A stretch of 64,000 nucleotides of DNA from Phytoseiulus persimilis (lineage: Eukaryota > Arthropoda > Arachnida > Mesostigmata > Phytoseiidae), in the NCBI GenBank assembly GCA_037576195.1, contig CM075101.1, positions 38,936,001 to 39,000,000 on the forward strand. Direction: 5' to 3'. Positions 36,022-47,554 of the stretch are shown in pieces; positions within the stretch are counted from its first letter, which is position 1, and each line of letters begins with the position of its first letter. Below the pieces are notes generated by a model. That model was not told where the DNA came from and made no database searches. It was given only the letters and a program-made list of their open reading frames with translations. The position numbers and the translations under genes were made by a program.

Positions 36022-36804
36022 CTAAGAATGTCTAACTAAGCTGCTAACTCCGCCGCGACTGTATGGAGGTGTTCAAGCTCTGAGAGCGCAACGCTATGGA
36101 AGTGCTTCACCTCGGTCTCCTGTGAGCTTCGTATAAAAGCCGCTAGACGGCGCAGCGGAGACAGAGCTTCATGCTTATTCCGCGAATATACGGATCGAAC
36201 CTGGCAGAACGACGTCGGGTAGTCGATGCTTGGTAGATGAGATGAGTTTCCATTTTTGAGGCCGGCGAGCCACGCGGGAAGTCGCGACTATGATACTGGT
36301 CCCCCACAGCTCTCGTCGAGAGGCGGAAGAAGCTTTTCATCTATCGAAATCCAACATGGCCGCGCCCTGTCCGGGCGGACCATATGACAAGGAATTCTTT
36401 GGACCATTGATGCGTTTTTGACAGCTCATTATGAACTGCGAACTGAGTTGTGCGACGGGATTCCAGAACTAGGTGCGGAGATCTCGAGAGACTTCGCATG
36501 GTACTGATTGACATTCGGGTTCGGGCGAGAGAGACCTCCAGAGGCGTTCGTTCGATTTCCGATTGTCTCCCCAGGCCGATCCCATTCACATTCGGTATTA
36601 TCGCTTATTGGCAGAATCTACTGTGGCCCTTCTCAGTCTCACGAGGCTTAATCGAAGTTTTCGAGTTTTTCTCCGTGGACTCTCAACCAAGGACTCTTCC
36701 TGGTATTTGGAATCGCGATCTCTGGCTGACGTGATTTTTCAAAATCAAGTTCTGAATCAGATGTGTATCGTAGGCCTTTGAGAGCTCGGCCAGGAATTCG
36801 AAAG
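36022..36804. promoter_or_regulatory. Region upstream of HAP40 with TATA box
   Basis: A strong TATA sequence on the plus strand (GTATAAAAGC, TATAAAA at 36132-36138) is followed about 30 bases later by a plausible start region and a 21-codon ORF. It may drive a transcript with a long leader or intron into HAP40, whose ATG is at 36805, or another short RNA. The link is inference. Confidence 0.35.
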
Positions 36805-38550
36805 ATGGAGAGCCGGCGCTCATCCACTGCCACAATGGCTCCCGCGGGGGACGAGTTTCTCCGCAGCATGGCACAAATTCGAGACAAGCTGCGGAAGCGT
36901 TTCCTGAGGAAACCCCTCTACCTCGAAGCTGCCCACAGCTATGAGGTAGGTCTCTGTCAATCATCCTTGCGAAGAGTATTCCCTACTCCTGGATTCCGCA
37001 GGGTGAATTCGAGACATGACTCACGACGATCTTTGGGAGATGTCACATCCGTGCATTCTCCATAGGCCCTCGCGGTCCGTGAGCATCAGCTTGAGTTTCC
37101 CGAAGCAGCTGCAATGTCGCACAATGCTGCTGGCGATGTCTACAGTGATATCAAGAGACTTGGTCCCGCTGCCGATAACTACACGAAAGCTGCGAGGTAC
37201 GTTTCTACGGGTCAATACGACTCTGGGTTCGAGTGAACGTACGAGTTTCTCCATTTCCATCTCCTCTTCATTCGCCTCCCGAGCCTCGATGAAACTCGTT
37301 GTGAGGACCTACCTCATTCCAGAACTTACATGAAAGAAGAGCTCGAACTCAAGAAGCTGTGTATGCCATCCATCGAAGACAATCTTATCAATGCTTTAGA
37401 ATGTTACCATCGGGCGATTTCGACATACGGAAAAATTGTCGAGCACAATAGAGGCAAGTTCTCCTGGACCTCAGGGTCTTGTATTCTGGCAGGGGACTCC
37501 TTGAAACAGTTCCATGAAACCATCAATACTCGGTTTGATTCGTCGGCTCTCCTACACGGATATGTTCAAAGAGAAGTCTGGCTCAGCCTTATACTATGTT
37601 TTATTCGCTCATTCAGGCTCATCCGGAGTCGTCGCTTCTCTGTGCTACGAAGCTGGGATCAAGCTGCAGCGACTCGAGCGGTATGGAGAATCAATCTGGT
37701 TCCTGGAGAAAGCCGCCCAGAATTGGCCCGATTCGCCAGGTTTCAGGGTGGAATGCCTTCTAGCTTTGGCCAGCTCTCAGGTGGGTCATTCGCCCTGAAT
37801 ATCCACGCTTGGGATAGGAACGGCTAATCTCTCAGTGATAGGGGAATAGTATCAGCAGAGCCCTCGACTGTTCTCAGCCCAATTCCTGGCACGCCTTGTG
37901 CAGCGGCCCCTTGGTCGTCCGGGTTTGCAATGTCTGGACTCCGCACAAGCGACAGACAAGGGGTCCATCCTTCGTCGGAATTTGATCTCAGGTTCAGATT
38001 TCATACTTGAACCCTTCTCGTCAATTTCTCCCCCTGCCCCTTTCCCACCCCGTGGTTTTCCAGCTTGGGCATGCTCCCTCGGCATCGTCGCATTCCTTGC
38101 GCGGTATTGACCCCGTTGGGATCCTTCCCCGAACTACTCCGCGATAACGATTCATATATTCAGGTGAATCTGAGGGAGTTTGAGTGCGCCGAGAGCACCT
38201 TCCATGAACTGTCAGCCATAGTTCTACCCCACCTGCAGCATAATTCATTCGAAGAAACGCACCAACTCGTCCAAATCTCGTTAGTGCTGCTCGTTGCATA
38301 CCTGGCGCCGCCGCAGCACAATCTTTCGACCGCCCAAAAAGCGCTTCTAGAACGCTACCAGAACGAAACGGATGATTTTATCGACATCGATGTTTTCCTC
38401 ACGTTGAAAGCCATACTAGAATGTTGCAAAGAAAGATGCTTCGAACAGATCTCACAACATTACGATACGCTGATCATCTTCTGCGAAGACACGCAGCGGA
38501 TAATTCTCGACGAGCTGATAAAAACAGCTTGTCCCTATCATCGGTGTTGA
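36805..38550 (+). CDS. F8A: HAP40 / F8A (40-kDa huntingtin-associated protein)
   Basis: HAP40 binds huntingtin between its HEAT-repeat domains and acts in early-endosome traffic. Exons: 36805-36945, 37066-37196, 37323-37453, 37617-37780, 38164-38550, giving 317 aa. The signature near residues 25-35, KLRKRFLRKP, matches the family start. TPR-like helices follow (ECYHRAISTYGKIV, ASLCYEAGIKLQRL, WFLEKAAQNWP), then FECAESTFHELS and the C-terminal helices (LERYQNETDDF, VFLTLKAILECC). The polyproline insert of mammalian HAP40 is absent, which explains the shorter length. Four introns; intron 3 uses a GC-AG pair (GAG/GCAAGT). AATAAA lies at 38669-38674. The ATG chosen is the first in frame; a second Met lies ten codons on. 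Confidence 0.92.
37454..37616 (+). other. GC-AG intron of the HAP40 gene
   Basis: The 5' side is AG/GCAAGT, the consensus of the minor GC-AG class, and the 3' side is ATTCAG. Joining phase 1 to phase 1 gives NRG-SSGVVASL, aligning with the ordered helices of HAP40. No GT donor in the vicinity keeps the frame and the alignment. Confidence 0.8.
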
Positions 38551-38668
38551 TCAGGAGATTTGTGTTTGCAGGCTCGGAGCCTGCGCCTGAAAAAAAAGTT
38601 TTTTTCCAATAATTTGTTCCGAAATATTGACAACTGTGCATTGCACTCGTTTCCGGAGGTTCGAGAAC

Positions 38669-38674
38669 AATAAA
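38669..38674 (+). terminator. Polyadenylation signal AATAAA (HAP40)
   Basis: Canonical hexamer 119 bases after the HAP40 stop codon, on the same strand. Confidence 0.65.
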
Positions 38675-39600
38675 ATCAGGTCAAAGTGATGCAGTCTGCG
38701 CTGATTCCAGCCCCTCGTTTCTCCTATTGACATGCTCCGTGTCGATCAGAAGCTAACGGAGACAATGATGCCATCGGAAGAAAACTGGATCGAGAGTTCT
38801 CGTCAGATCTCTTGTATCCTGAAAAAAGGAGGCACTCTCCTGAAAAACAGGAAGAACCGAAACCCGATGCAGACCCCACAACTAGCGAAACTGGAGAACA
38901 GAACTCATGGTGAAGATGTTAATGGTTCATGGAATGAAATCAGAGACGGAAATCATTGAGGTCCCATCTCGGAAGCGGGGAAATTTGAGGCGTGTTTCAG
39001 TGGACCGGTGTCCCACCTGTGGGGGAAGAAAAAAGGAATCACAGTCGTCATACCGCAATAACACTGGAAGCCAGAAGGCGACGAAGCCCTAGCGTCGCAG
39101 CACGCGCAACCGTAAGAGCTGGGAAGGTTGGGAGAGCTGAAAAGCTACAGAGGCACTAACCTCTACCTGCGGCCACTGGAAGGCTGTGAAAGAATCTCCC
39201 CGACCAGCTCCAGTTGAGCAGCTGCATCTAGTTCCGAGCTGATGCAATTTTCCCTCTGCCGTGAAGGATTTCTCCACCTCTCCCTTTGTTTTGCTCCCTT
39301 TCCCCGAAATTTATTCTCAGCACATGAGCGACTAGTCGATAGCTTACGATGCCACGGAGAGATGCAAACCCACGGAAGGAAACCATTCGGTTTTGGTTTC
39401 GCCGTATGCGGTCCTGGGCGCAATCAAACTCGACTCCAGTTTTTTTTCATGGTTGTCAAGGGGTGCTGGTGTGTCAAGTTATCTAGTCTGTCTGCGAAGT
39501 CGGCCAGCATTGAACAGAGCTCGGGATCGTTTCAAAACACTTGGTTGGCGTCGATCAGTCGTTCGACGAAGGCGAGTATTCGTCGAAAATTAGGCTTCCC
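38675..39600. other. No gene; possible old repeat copy
   Basis: Sequence near 38995-39115 resembles 41010-41155 in patches (GAAGAA...CACAGTCGT and CGCGCAACCGT against CACGCAACCGT), suggesting a diverged repeat. No coding unit recognised. Confidence 0.3.
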
Positions 39601-39870
39601 GGTGTGAGATGCAGCTCGGGGCTGATGTCCAAGCAGTCGTCCTCGTTCCACCTCTTCGTCTGGTGCTCCGAGTGGATCAACTCGGAATTCGGCACATCGT
39701 TCGCAGTTGTAATCACTATATTCTAATCAGAGAGATCTGGACATTCTCATCAGAGACCAACTCCCAGGGCTTGTGATCTTTCGAGCGAAGTTCTAGGTTC
39801 CTTCACTTAGCCCCATGACGAGTGAGCTCGCCACTTGACTCGTCTAAAATATTCTGGTGTCCGTCGCCAC
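39601..39870. repeat. Diverged local duplication, copy 1
   Basis: It aligns in the same orientation with 40385-40640, roughly 70% identical by eye. Shared blocks include CGTCCTCGTTCCAC, TTCTCATCAG, GAGCTCGCCACTTGAC and GTGTCCGTCGC. On the minus strand both copies can read a peptide containing WNED-C-LDI. Here that frame opens after in-frame stops and a two-base offset from copy 2, so it is probably a relic. Confidence 0.6.
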
Positions 39871-40384
39871 GTTTTGAGAATACATGAAAAATATAATATG
39901 TGATCCAAGGAGCATCTACTGATGAGAAATATGGCTCTGCGCATGAACGATTCCACACTAGCTGACTTACTATCCGCGAATCTTGACAATTACAAGGTAG
40001 AGCGAGACGAATCGCCGTACACAAAATCATGAACCGCGTTGATTGAATGCTGATTTTTCACCGTCTACGTTTTTTCTTGTGAGCCCGGGATCTCCGATTG
40101 TCGCGATCTTCAATAATATCCGTGTTATTTTCTCCGATGAGCAAAGGGATCGATACACGTTCTGTATCGCGCCTCGGATCCTGATTCGAACATTCGTCAA
40201 AGCCATGTAGAGTACATGTTGAGGTGATACTCCGCGGTGATCACTCCTCTGAATTTCTGACATACTCATGGCGTGGGCGATAGAACGCACATTTTCTTGT
40301 CGTTCGGCGCTATGTCGCGGAGGGCTGGAAAAAATACGGGGATGAGAGCTTCTCCTCGTGGTCGTCGGAATTCGGGCCTTCCGG

Positions 40385-40640
40385 AGCACGCAGCTGCCCG
40401 GGAGCGATGTCCAAACATTGGTCCTCGTTCCACGTCATCGGTCTCTGCCCAGCGAGGATCAACTTTGGACATTCGGCAGTCCGTTCGCATTTGAAATCTC
40501 AATTATCTTTTCAGAAGAATCTTGAACACTCTCATCAGCGACTAAGTTAATCTAGGTTTCTCCACCTGGCCCAATTACGAGTCCGCTCGCCACTTGACGC
40601 GTCTCAGAGGTTCTGTTGTCTGTCGCGGAATTCTGTGGCA
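40385..40640. repeat. Diverged local duplication, copy 2
   Basis: Counterpart of 39601-39870, about 780 bases away in direct orientation. Its minus strand reads CERTAECPKLILAGQR followed by WNEDQCLDIAPG without interruption, so if either copy ever coded this one is better preserved. No known family matches. Confidence 0.6.
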
Positions 40641-41159
40641 CACGAAGAATGTGTGATGTCAGGCACAAAACCAGTTCCAGCGAGGACTACGCCCGATGGC
40701 TCGCTACGGCCAATTTTGAGAGAGGATTTGCGTCATTCTTGCGTCATCGTCACGAGACGCTCCTGCTACCACCGCCGCCATCCTTATCGATTGAGTTCCG
40801 ATCGATCCCGGTTGAGCGCCGGGAGCCGGTAGATACCGACGACAGAGTAAGCCTTCACCCCTCGTTTGCATCACTACAATGCACTGTTTTGCTAGTAGAG
40901 GGAAGCTGAATAGAGGGCATAGTATGGTCAGTGTCGGCTTTATGGTTCCCGTTGTCCCGGCACGGCACGCAGCGAGGTCCATGAAACTTCCAGGTCTCAG
41001 CCATGACTAGGACTCAACCAGAGGCGGAAGAAGAGAACCACAGTCGTTGCGAAGCATTCGGGGAAGCGTTCTTGTGGAATGGAAGGAAGAGACCGCAACA
41101 ACATCCGAGGGTAGCGACAGGCGCCTCGGCTTCGCAACACACGCAACCGTTAAACCTTC

Positions 41160-41268
41160 TTTGTTTTCCGGCTGAACCTCTCAGCCAGCCCTCAGAAGTG
41201 TCCCGGAATCGTCTTTCGGTATTGCTTCAGTAACACTCCCTATCGCCTCGCAAATCCCATTGCGGGCG
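41160..41268 (-). repeat. Interspersed repeat, copy 1
   Basis: Its reverse complement matches 55207-55312 at roughly 85-90% by eye, sharing CGCCCGCAATGGGATTTG, GGCGATAGGGAGTGTTACTG and GGGCTGGCTGAGAGG. It lies beside the tRNA-like SINE head but the second copy lacks that head, so the two parts may be separate units. Confidence 0.8.
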
Positions 41269-41344
41269 GTGGGCTTGGGTCTCAAGATGGTTCAGATTTA
41301 ATTCTGATACAAAGTAAATCCTCTTTCTACCACAATTTTTGCTG

Positions 41345-41424
41345 TCGGCCGGGGATCGAACCCGCGATTGCTAGCTTAGCGTGGAACCCAAGGCGTTGGT
41401 TTATGCCACACGGCCAACGAGCCG
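41345..41424 (-). repeat. tRNA-derived SINE head (or tRNA pseudogene)
   Basis: On the minus strand the sequence carries an exact RNA polymerase III B box (GGTTCGATCCC) and an A-box-like TGGCCGTGTGG about 45 bases before it. A cloverleaf cannot be closed cleanly: placing the T loop correctly leaves mismatches in the T and acceptor stems. This favours a SINE or decayed tRNA over a working tRNA gene. Confidence 0.6.
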
Positions 41425-44083
41425 TCAACCGTTAGACCTGGGGACCCCCGAAAAGCCTGTGTGAGGTGCCTGGATCAACTTAGAACTTTCGTCCTCGGGG
41501 AATTTTTCGGATTCGCCTTACCTGAAGAGATACGGAGGAAACGCATCGAGGATGAGGCTTTGTCAAGGAATCAGAGATTTTTGTTAGGCTGATGAGATTG
41601 GTCGCCATTTTTGAGCCATTTCTAATAGCAAGTTGGTGGCATGAAAAAATTGCATTCATTCAGTACGATGGGATCGAGTGCGTGAGTTTTTTCTGGCGGT
41701 CGATAGCTGGAACGATTGCGCATCTTTTTCTCCTAGATTTTCGTGAATCGGTGAAAAGTGGAATTTTGTTAATCGTCTCAAAGATTGCATTTTTTTACTT
41801 TCAACTTTTCTCACAAAACTGATCGCCAAACTTCTGAAGTCGTCCGATCGAATTCGGAAGTGGCGAGGTCGACGCAGGATAGGAGACTGCTCAAACGCCC
41901 GACAGCTCCAGACTTGTGGCTCAGGGTCACTGAGAAGGTCGAACGATCGTTTTCAACCTTGACGTCAGAGCTGCCCTCTTGGCAAAACGCGTCCTCGATG
42001 CATTCGCCTCACATTTCCCCAGGGGAGTCCAAGTCGAAAAATTTCCCGATGGCAAAAAGTTCTTAGATGTTCAAAGTACCCGGCTCTAGAGTTCCTGAGT
42101 CGATCCGGTCACTTTTTCGTTCCCCCGAAAATCGATTTTTCTCCAATATTTTTGCCTGGATAGAAAACTGACTGAGCTCGATTTTCGAGCAGTTTTTTGA
42201 GCAGAGTTGAAATAAAAAAAGGCAATCTTCGAGTCGATTTACAAATTCAATTTCTTACCGATTCACGGAAGAGATCGAGAAGAAAAAGACCCGCCATACT
42301 TCCAGCTATCGAGCGCAAAAAAAAAATTCCGGGGTCCGATGATTTTTCACCGACCTATGAGCAAAACAAGAGAGAGTAAGAAAGTTCCCGACTTACGATT
42401 CCACCCTGTACAGTGACGACCATGCAGACGTAACGCAAACCCTCTCTCGGAACTCGCCCGAGCGACCCAATCAGCGTAGTCCCATGCCAAAACCACCGAA
42501 CAGAAAACTAGCGAGTACACACAGCGCCTCCTGCAAGAAACGGCCGCACCAGCATCGGGAAACCGACACCTTCTTTCAAATCGGAAGAGTACTAAGAAGA
42601 CTACGCGATCACGCAAATCTCACGGTAATTCGATAGCCCTGCCTGCACAGGATGGTTGACTGCTCCGTTTCCTCCTCCCAGGGTTCGAAAGCCTCCTCCG
42701 CCATTATCTCTGTCCGAGAAAGCCAGAATCGCCCGACACGAAGCCTCATGCATTAAACATCTTTAACCCTCTGTTGAGCCGAGCCTTGAGGAGCAGAACT
42801 TCTTGTCCAAGTGGATTCCATTGTAACATTCATTCACGGAGAGCCTTTCCTACCAGTTCTCGTTGACGGGACAGGGAGTTTCTCAAGCAGTCCCGCATTG
42901 ACCGCAGCACCCGTCAGTGGGTTTGATTCATGTGACTCTCGTCGATCATCTGAGAACAGACATGCTGATGAGGAAAGACTGGCAAACCAGGATGACGAAC
43001 ATCTACCTCGACTCGTTCTCACACGATTGGCACAGGACGCGCACCCTCAGACTCAGGCATCGGTGCACGAGATGTGCTGCTCAGGGTCTCAACTCTCCAC
43101 TGAGAACTCTGCATCAAGGAAGCACATCCGGTCAGATCGATCACGTTCCTGAGAAACTCATGGAATTTACTTCCTGGGATACCATGCGTGTCTACCGATG
43201 GCTACGCTTTCGCATTCTGGCTCTGAATTTCCAAGAAAACTGGGTACTTTTCCTGGGAGAGAGGGGGGGTCACGGTCACGGGGAAGGGCAAAGAGAGCTC
43301 ATTGGGAAATCGAAAGCAACAGGATTCCTCTGACGTGCTCCTTGGAGATGGAGTTCAAATGTCGATCGGCTGGGAGAGGGGGGGAGGGGAGGTAAAATTT
43401 TCCTCCGTTCTTCTATATGACGGCGTGATTCTTGAGAGAGAAGTTTGCATTACTCCTATACACTCAGATCTGAGGCGCTCGAAATCTTTTTGCCCTGGCG
43501 ATACAGGGAAATTCAATGAGCTCCTCGCTTGACAATACCATTTGCCATCGCCTCGAAGATCGACTCTTCTTGTGCAAAATGACCCCCGAGTGTATCGATT
43601 GCGACAAGGCCCCTTGCCGCATCCGATTCCGACAACCAGCTTCCGGCCGATTCGACTCCGGGGCAGGCTGGTTTCGAAGCTCCTGAGATCGAGTTCCCGA
43701 CCCTGGAGGGGAGTTTCGTCAAACGCGGGACCCGGGTTGTTAGAAATGAAGAAAATGGAGCATTCGAGCACCACTCGAAATCGGAACCCACGGCGCCTCA
43801 GTCCGTATTTCTGACTCTGTCGGAGCCATGAGAGAGAGCTGCTTGTTGGTCCTGAAGGCTGTTGCGAATTAGGTAGAGCAAATGTCTCGTTTAGAGCACT
43901 CTGACTAGCGTCGCGGCGCCTCTCCAAGACAGCCGGAATGAACAGCTCGCTTACGAGGGAAACTGCCAAGATCTCGACTTTTCTCGAAACAAGAGCTAGT
44001 CAAGCTTCAGAGGAGGAAGCGTTGTCAAGTGCGGCCCGATGAAATCATCCTCCGCGCCGCTCCGATTCGTGCGATCTGCATAA
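41425..44083. other. AT-richer noncoding stretch, then weak ORFs
   Basis: 41560-42380 is richer in A/T with many A and T runs and no long frame. Minus-strand 43513-43969 contains two overlapping frames; one has a short match to the N-terminal helix of glycosyltransferases, which I do not accept. No feature is supported. Confidence 0.35.
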
Positions 44084-44308
44084 CAGAACAGAAGATGGGA
44101 AAAATCCTGGACGATCCATCGAGGAAAAGAATATGACGCCCGACTTAATTTCAAATTTGCGCAAAGGTGGAATTCCCTACCACACGAACGCCGCCGGCTC
44201 TCATCATTCTCCAGAGAAGCTTTCCGCGCCCGAATCGTAGAACAGCACAGAGAGCCATACGCCTTGCCGGAAAAGGGCCATCCTCCGCTCCACCTCTACA
44301 AAGGCTAA
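44084..44308 (+). mobile_element. LINE fragment, C-terminal end of reverse transcriptase ORF
   Basis: The plus frame reads KFAQRWNSLPHERRRLSSFS and then a basic tail to a stop at 44306-44308. The RWNSLP box followed by a short helical tail is the usual C terminus of non-LTR retrotransposon ORF2. A stop lies just upstream (44081-44083), so this is a 5'-truncated or decayed copy. Confidence 0.55.
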
Positions 44309-46430
44309 GCCCCGCAGCGATTCGTACTTCAGCACCTCAGGCCACCGTTCGCACCCTCGGTGGGTGGAGGCGCCTCGACTGCTGATGGATGACTCTATCA
44401 AGAGCACGACTCCGGGAAAGAACCGCTTGACAGTTTCTCTGAGGCTCAAACCTCCGTGAGCAGTGGCGCGCCAGGCTTTTTTCTTCGGAAGCTAATTGTG
44501 GCGGCGGATACGAAGAGATAACAGACTTATCTTTCCACATAGCATCACTGAGAAAGCGTCAGATTGGCCGGAGCCAGCTTCCAACGGAGGCAAATATTCG
44601 AGTCAAGCCTTTGACGTCGCCCCATCTGTTCCCGGGGAGATTTTTTCGCGTCCGTCGACTGCTGCGTAAGCCGGTCCATCCCCGGGATCGAAACGATCGA
44701 TATCTCTTGGGATTACAGCATTCCTCATTGCCGAGATAGGCACCTGGGCGATGGCGTCCTCAGGAAGTTCGTCTGCATGGGAATCACGATGATGATACGT
44801 GCAGAGGATCGGTTCAATTCACTTACCGGCCATCAACACATTCAGGCAATTGGGACCCCATCCCAAGGTTCCCAGAAGGAAGTTCTCATTAGTTTCTGTC
44901 TACGCATCGCCGCAACCGATTCTGGATCGACTCCCTTCATCTCGAGATTAGTGGAATTTTTCAGAAATTCAAATCTTTGTCCATCGCCGCAAGAGCATTG
45001 AGGGTTAGCGTATGATGGCCCTGTGAGGAGCGATGCAGAGGACAACCGCAGAGTGACAGCAGATCTGAGCACTGCTCAAAATATGGATTGGCAAGGAAGT
45101 TTATCGATGTCGGTGGCAGAGACGTGTCTGAACTTCCGCCTAAACACACCAGCGGGATCTCCGCAAACATTTTCTCCAAATTGTCATGTGGTCAAACCCC
45201 GAAGCTCAGCTCCCCGATTCCGAGATGGATCAGCAGACAGATTCTCGAACCTTCCGGATTGCGTGGTGTTACATCTCGTACAGATGTTCATTTGCCATTT
45301 ACGGATCGTCGCCAGAGGCTCCCCGATCGAGGTTCCACGAAACTGCTTATCCTGGTCCTAACTGGTTCGTGATGCTTGAGCTTGCTAGCTTCCCGCGGGC
45401 GCCGCCACTGTTCGTGAGTATGCTCCGAACTGCGAGAGAGCGTGGATCCAAGTCCGTCAAGTGGATTTCTCGGCCCCTAACATCGGCCGGATATCCCGTT
45501 GGAGAGAAATATCATACTTCTCATGAGATCAACATCAGAGATCAATCGAAACCCGTTTCGAAACGAGCGTCAATCATCAGGAACGGCCTGTATAGTGATG
45601 AAGGCAACTAGCTCGCTGCAGTCGCAATCGCTGACTTGCAGTGTCGTCTGGCCGGTCCGTTCATCCTTGGGGCTGCGAATAGCTATCCGTTTGAAGCCGT
45701 ACCTGCGGCGGGGCTGACGATTGATCATCACGATTTGTGCTTTCTGGAATCCTAACTGTTTAGAACTATTAGATCTCACGGAGGTTGACCCGAAATACTC
45801 TGTTTCCGATGAACTGTCGTTTCCAAACTCAGACTCATGGAGGTTGCCTGAACTTCTATCGGTTATGGTTGAGATCTACGATAATCTCACAAAGTTTCCG
45901 CGAGATTTGCAGGATGTGCAGTAGAATCGCCGGAGGCTCCCACTTATCGGAATGGCTACGTGGAAGCTCGAATTGAATTCAACGCCTTTCGGCCCAACTT
46001 TCAGAGGGAAGAACTGACTGTTGTTCTTTCAATTGTGACAAGTTTTTCCAGCGAGAGATTTCCCAGATCTCGAGAGTTTTTCAATCCTGCCTCAATCCCC
46101 AAGATTCATGAATCAGTGCATGGGCAGAGATTAAACATCCGATATCACCGGCGTGATCCTATCGAGCTGAATGGCTATTTATGCCGATGGCAGTTGGCCG
46201 CGCAATCATCAACTCAGGAAACGCGATACTCCGTTTTCCGGCATTGACTGCGCAGTGAAGTGCTTCCCGAGAAATAACTGCCTCCAGATCGGTTCAACGA
46301 TTCTGGATCTTTCGCAGAGTTTCAGGGATGGGCCCGTCATCCCACAGCTAGGAGTCGATCGGTACCCCTCATTCTCAACATGTCAAAAATCTCGGGCGGT
46401 GGTCGGAGCGGGAGCGTGTCCACCGGACCC
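44309..46430. other. No resolved gene; weak F-box-like sequence
   Basis: A plus frame at 45023-45361 contains RFSNLPDCVVLHLVQMF, which resembles the start of an F-box, and a later frame (45721-45924) contains a leucine-rich piece (NCLELLDLTEVD). They could be traces of an F-box/LRR gene, but frames are broken between them. Confidence 0.25.
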
Positions 46431-46435
46431 CGTCG

Positions 46436-46505
46436 TCCGACCAGGCCATGTTATCATCGGGGCCAGACATCATCCGGGCCATGACATCATCCGGTTGAAG
46501 ACGAG
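46436..46505. repeat. Short tandem repeat, about 18-21 bases per unit
   Basis: Three to four imperfect units around GGCCATGACATCATCCGG occur in a row (GGCCATGTTATCATCGG, GGCCAGACATCATCCGG, GGCCATGACATCATCCGG, then a decayed unit). Confidence 0.7.
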
Positions 46506-46737
46506 GTCCGGTTGACGGGCACCGTAGGAGCTGTACACAATGTCTCAGGAATGCAGTCTAGCCCTCTCTCAGAGATTCTCCGGGCTCGGTACCCTCAGTC
46601 GATTCTCTCGGTTTACGATAAATACGAGCTGACGAAGTGCAACACACCACACTTCTGCACACTCCGAGATGCACAAGCTCAGTGAAGGAATCCTGCTAGC
46701 TTCAGTTCTGTACCCTCAGATCATCTTCATCCCAGCC

Positions 46738-46863
46738 ATGGCCAACTTCAGTTACAACTTGCTCGTTATCTTCATGATCATCGCCGCTCTGTTTTCACAT
46801 GGAGCTGAGTCCGTTGTGTTTCCGCATGTGATTCAGCTGCGGTTCGCCTCGATCAATCCGTGA
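46738..46863 (+). CDS. Possible first exon of a secreted protein
   Basis: The ATG lies in a perfect Kozak setting (CAGCCATGGCC). It encodes a clear signal peptide (MANFSYNLLVIFMIIAALF, then SHGAES) followed by VVFPHVIQ, and a stop after 41 codons. The VVFPHVIQ start recalls the prodomain opening of tick and mite reprolysin metalloproteases, which follow a signal peptide with V-Y/F-P, but no downstream exon with a zinc motif was found. It may be a lone first exon, a relic, or chance. Confidence 0.3.
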   Translation: MANFSYNLLVIFMIIAALFSHGAESVVFPHVIQLRFASINP

Positions 46864-47554
46864 CTGCTGCCGTATAGAAGCGGTTACCCGCAATGGAGGT
46901 GGATGTTTGCCCCGGCCTGGGAACAGGAACGGAGCTTTCTGTGTCTCTTAGTGATTCCCTATAAAGAACGACATTGAGAATAAATCAGAACCGATGAGAT
47001 GGAAAGATGCTTTTCTTACGTTACCGATATTTGGCCGAACGTGAAATACCAGCTGACCTCTCTCGCTCCCGTTTCTCCAGATTCGGTTCGTGACAACGGT
47101 TCCGTTCGTAGGACCTGCGCCCAAAGGACCTTGTGAATGGGAAGATAACTTATTTCTGCGGTCCGGGGTTGGGAGTTGAATCTCGCCAGCGACACAGGGT
47201 CTGTTAGTAATTGGAACAAATATGAATATCCCAAGCTGAATGAGTTGCTCTCATTATTCCAAACGGAGGTTACTCCATAGCAACTTTGTGCTTGATTGTG
47301 CTGTACCGTCTCGTTGCGCGCTGCTCAATAGTGCTTTGTGTTTTCACAGAATTATGATGGAGGAATCGAAATGAAGAGTTGTACCGCGAGAGAGTACAAC
47401 GTCGAAGGAGGGTTCTTCCTGAAAGATCCTCACCAACGATTCGATTCGGCATCCATTTTCCAAGCGCCATGAAGAGCTCCCCAAAGGAGTGCTAAATTTC
47501 TCAACGTCTCTGAAAGAGGTGCCGGGCAGTGACGAACAGTGGAGTGTGTGTTCG
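46864..47554. other. No gene seen
   Basis: No reading frame with a recognisable motif. The 5' end of the hAT relic, if kept, should lie in or near here, but no matching 5' terminal repeat was found. Confidence 0.4.

Noticed and set aside
41345..41424. Functional tRNA gene
   Set aside because: The B box is exact, but with the T loop in place the T stem has a mismatch and the acceptor stem does not pair properly. A SINE or pseudogene fits better.
43513..43791. UDP-glycosyltransferase N-terminal exon
   Set aside because: Only a short stretch (GGHFAQEESIFEAMANGIVK) resembles the family's first helix. It ends at a stop right after, and no other family motif follows.
45214..45930. F-box/LRR gene
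   Set aside because: The F-box-like start (SNLPDCVVLHLV) and the leucine-rich piece lie in different frames with stops between them, so no gene model can be supported.
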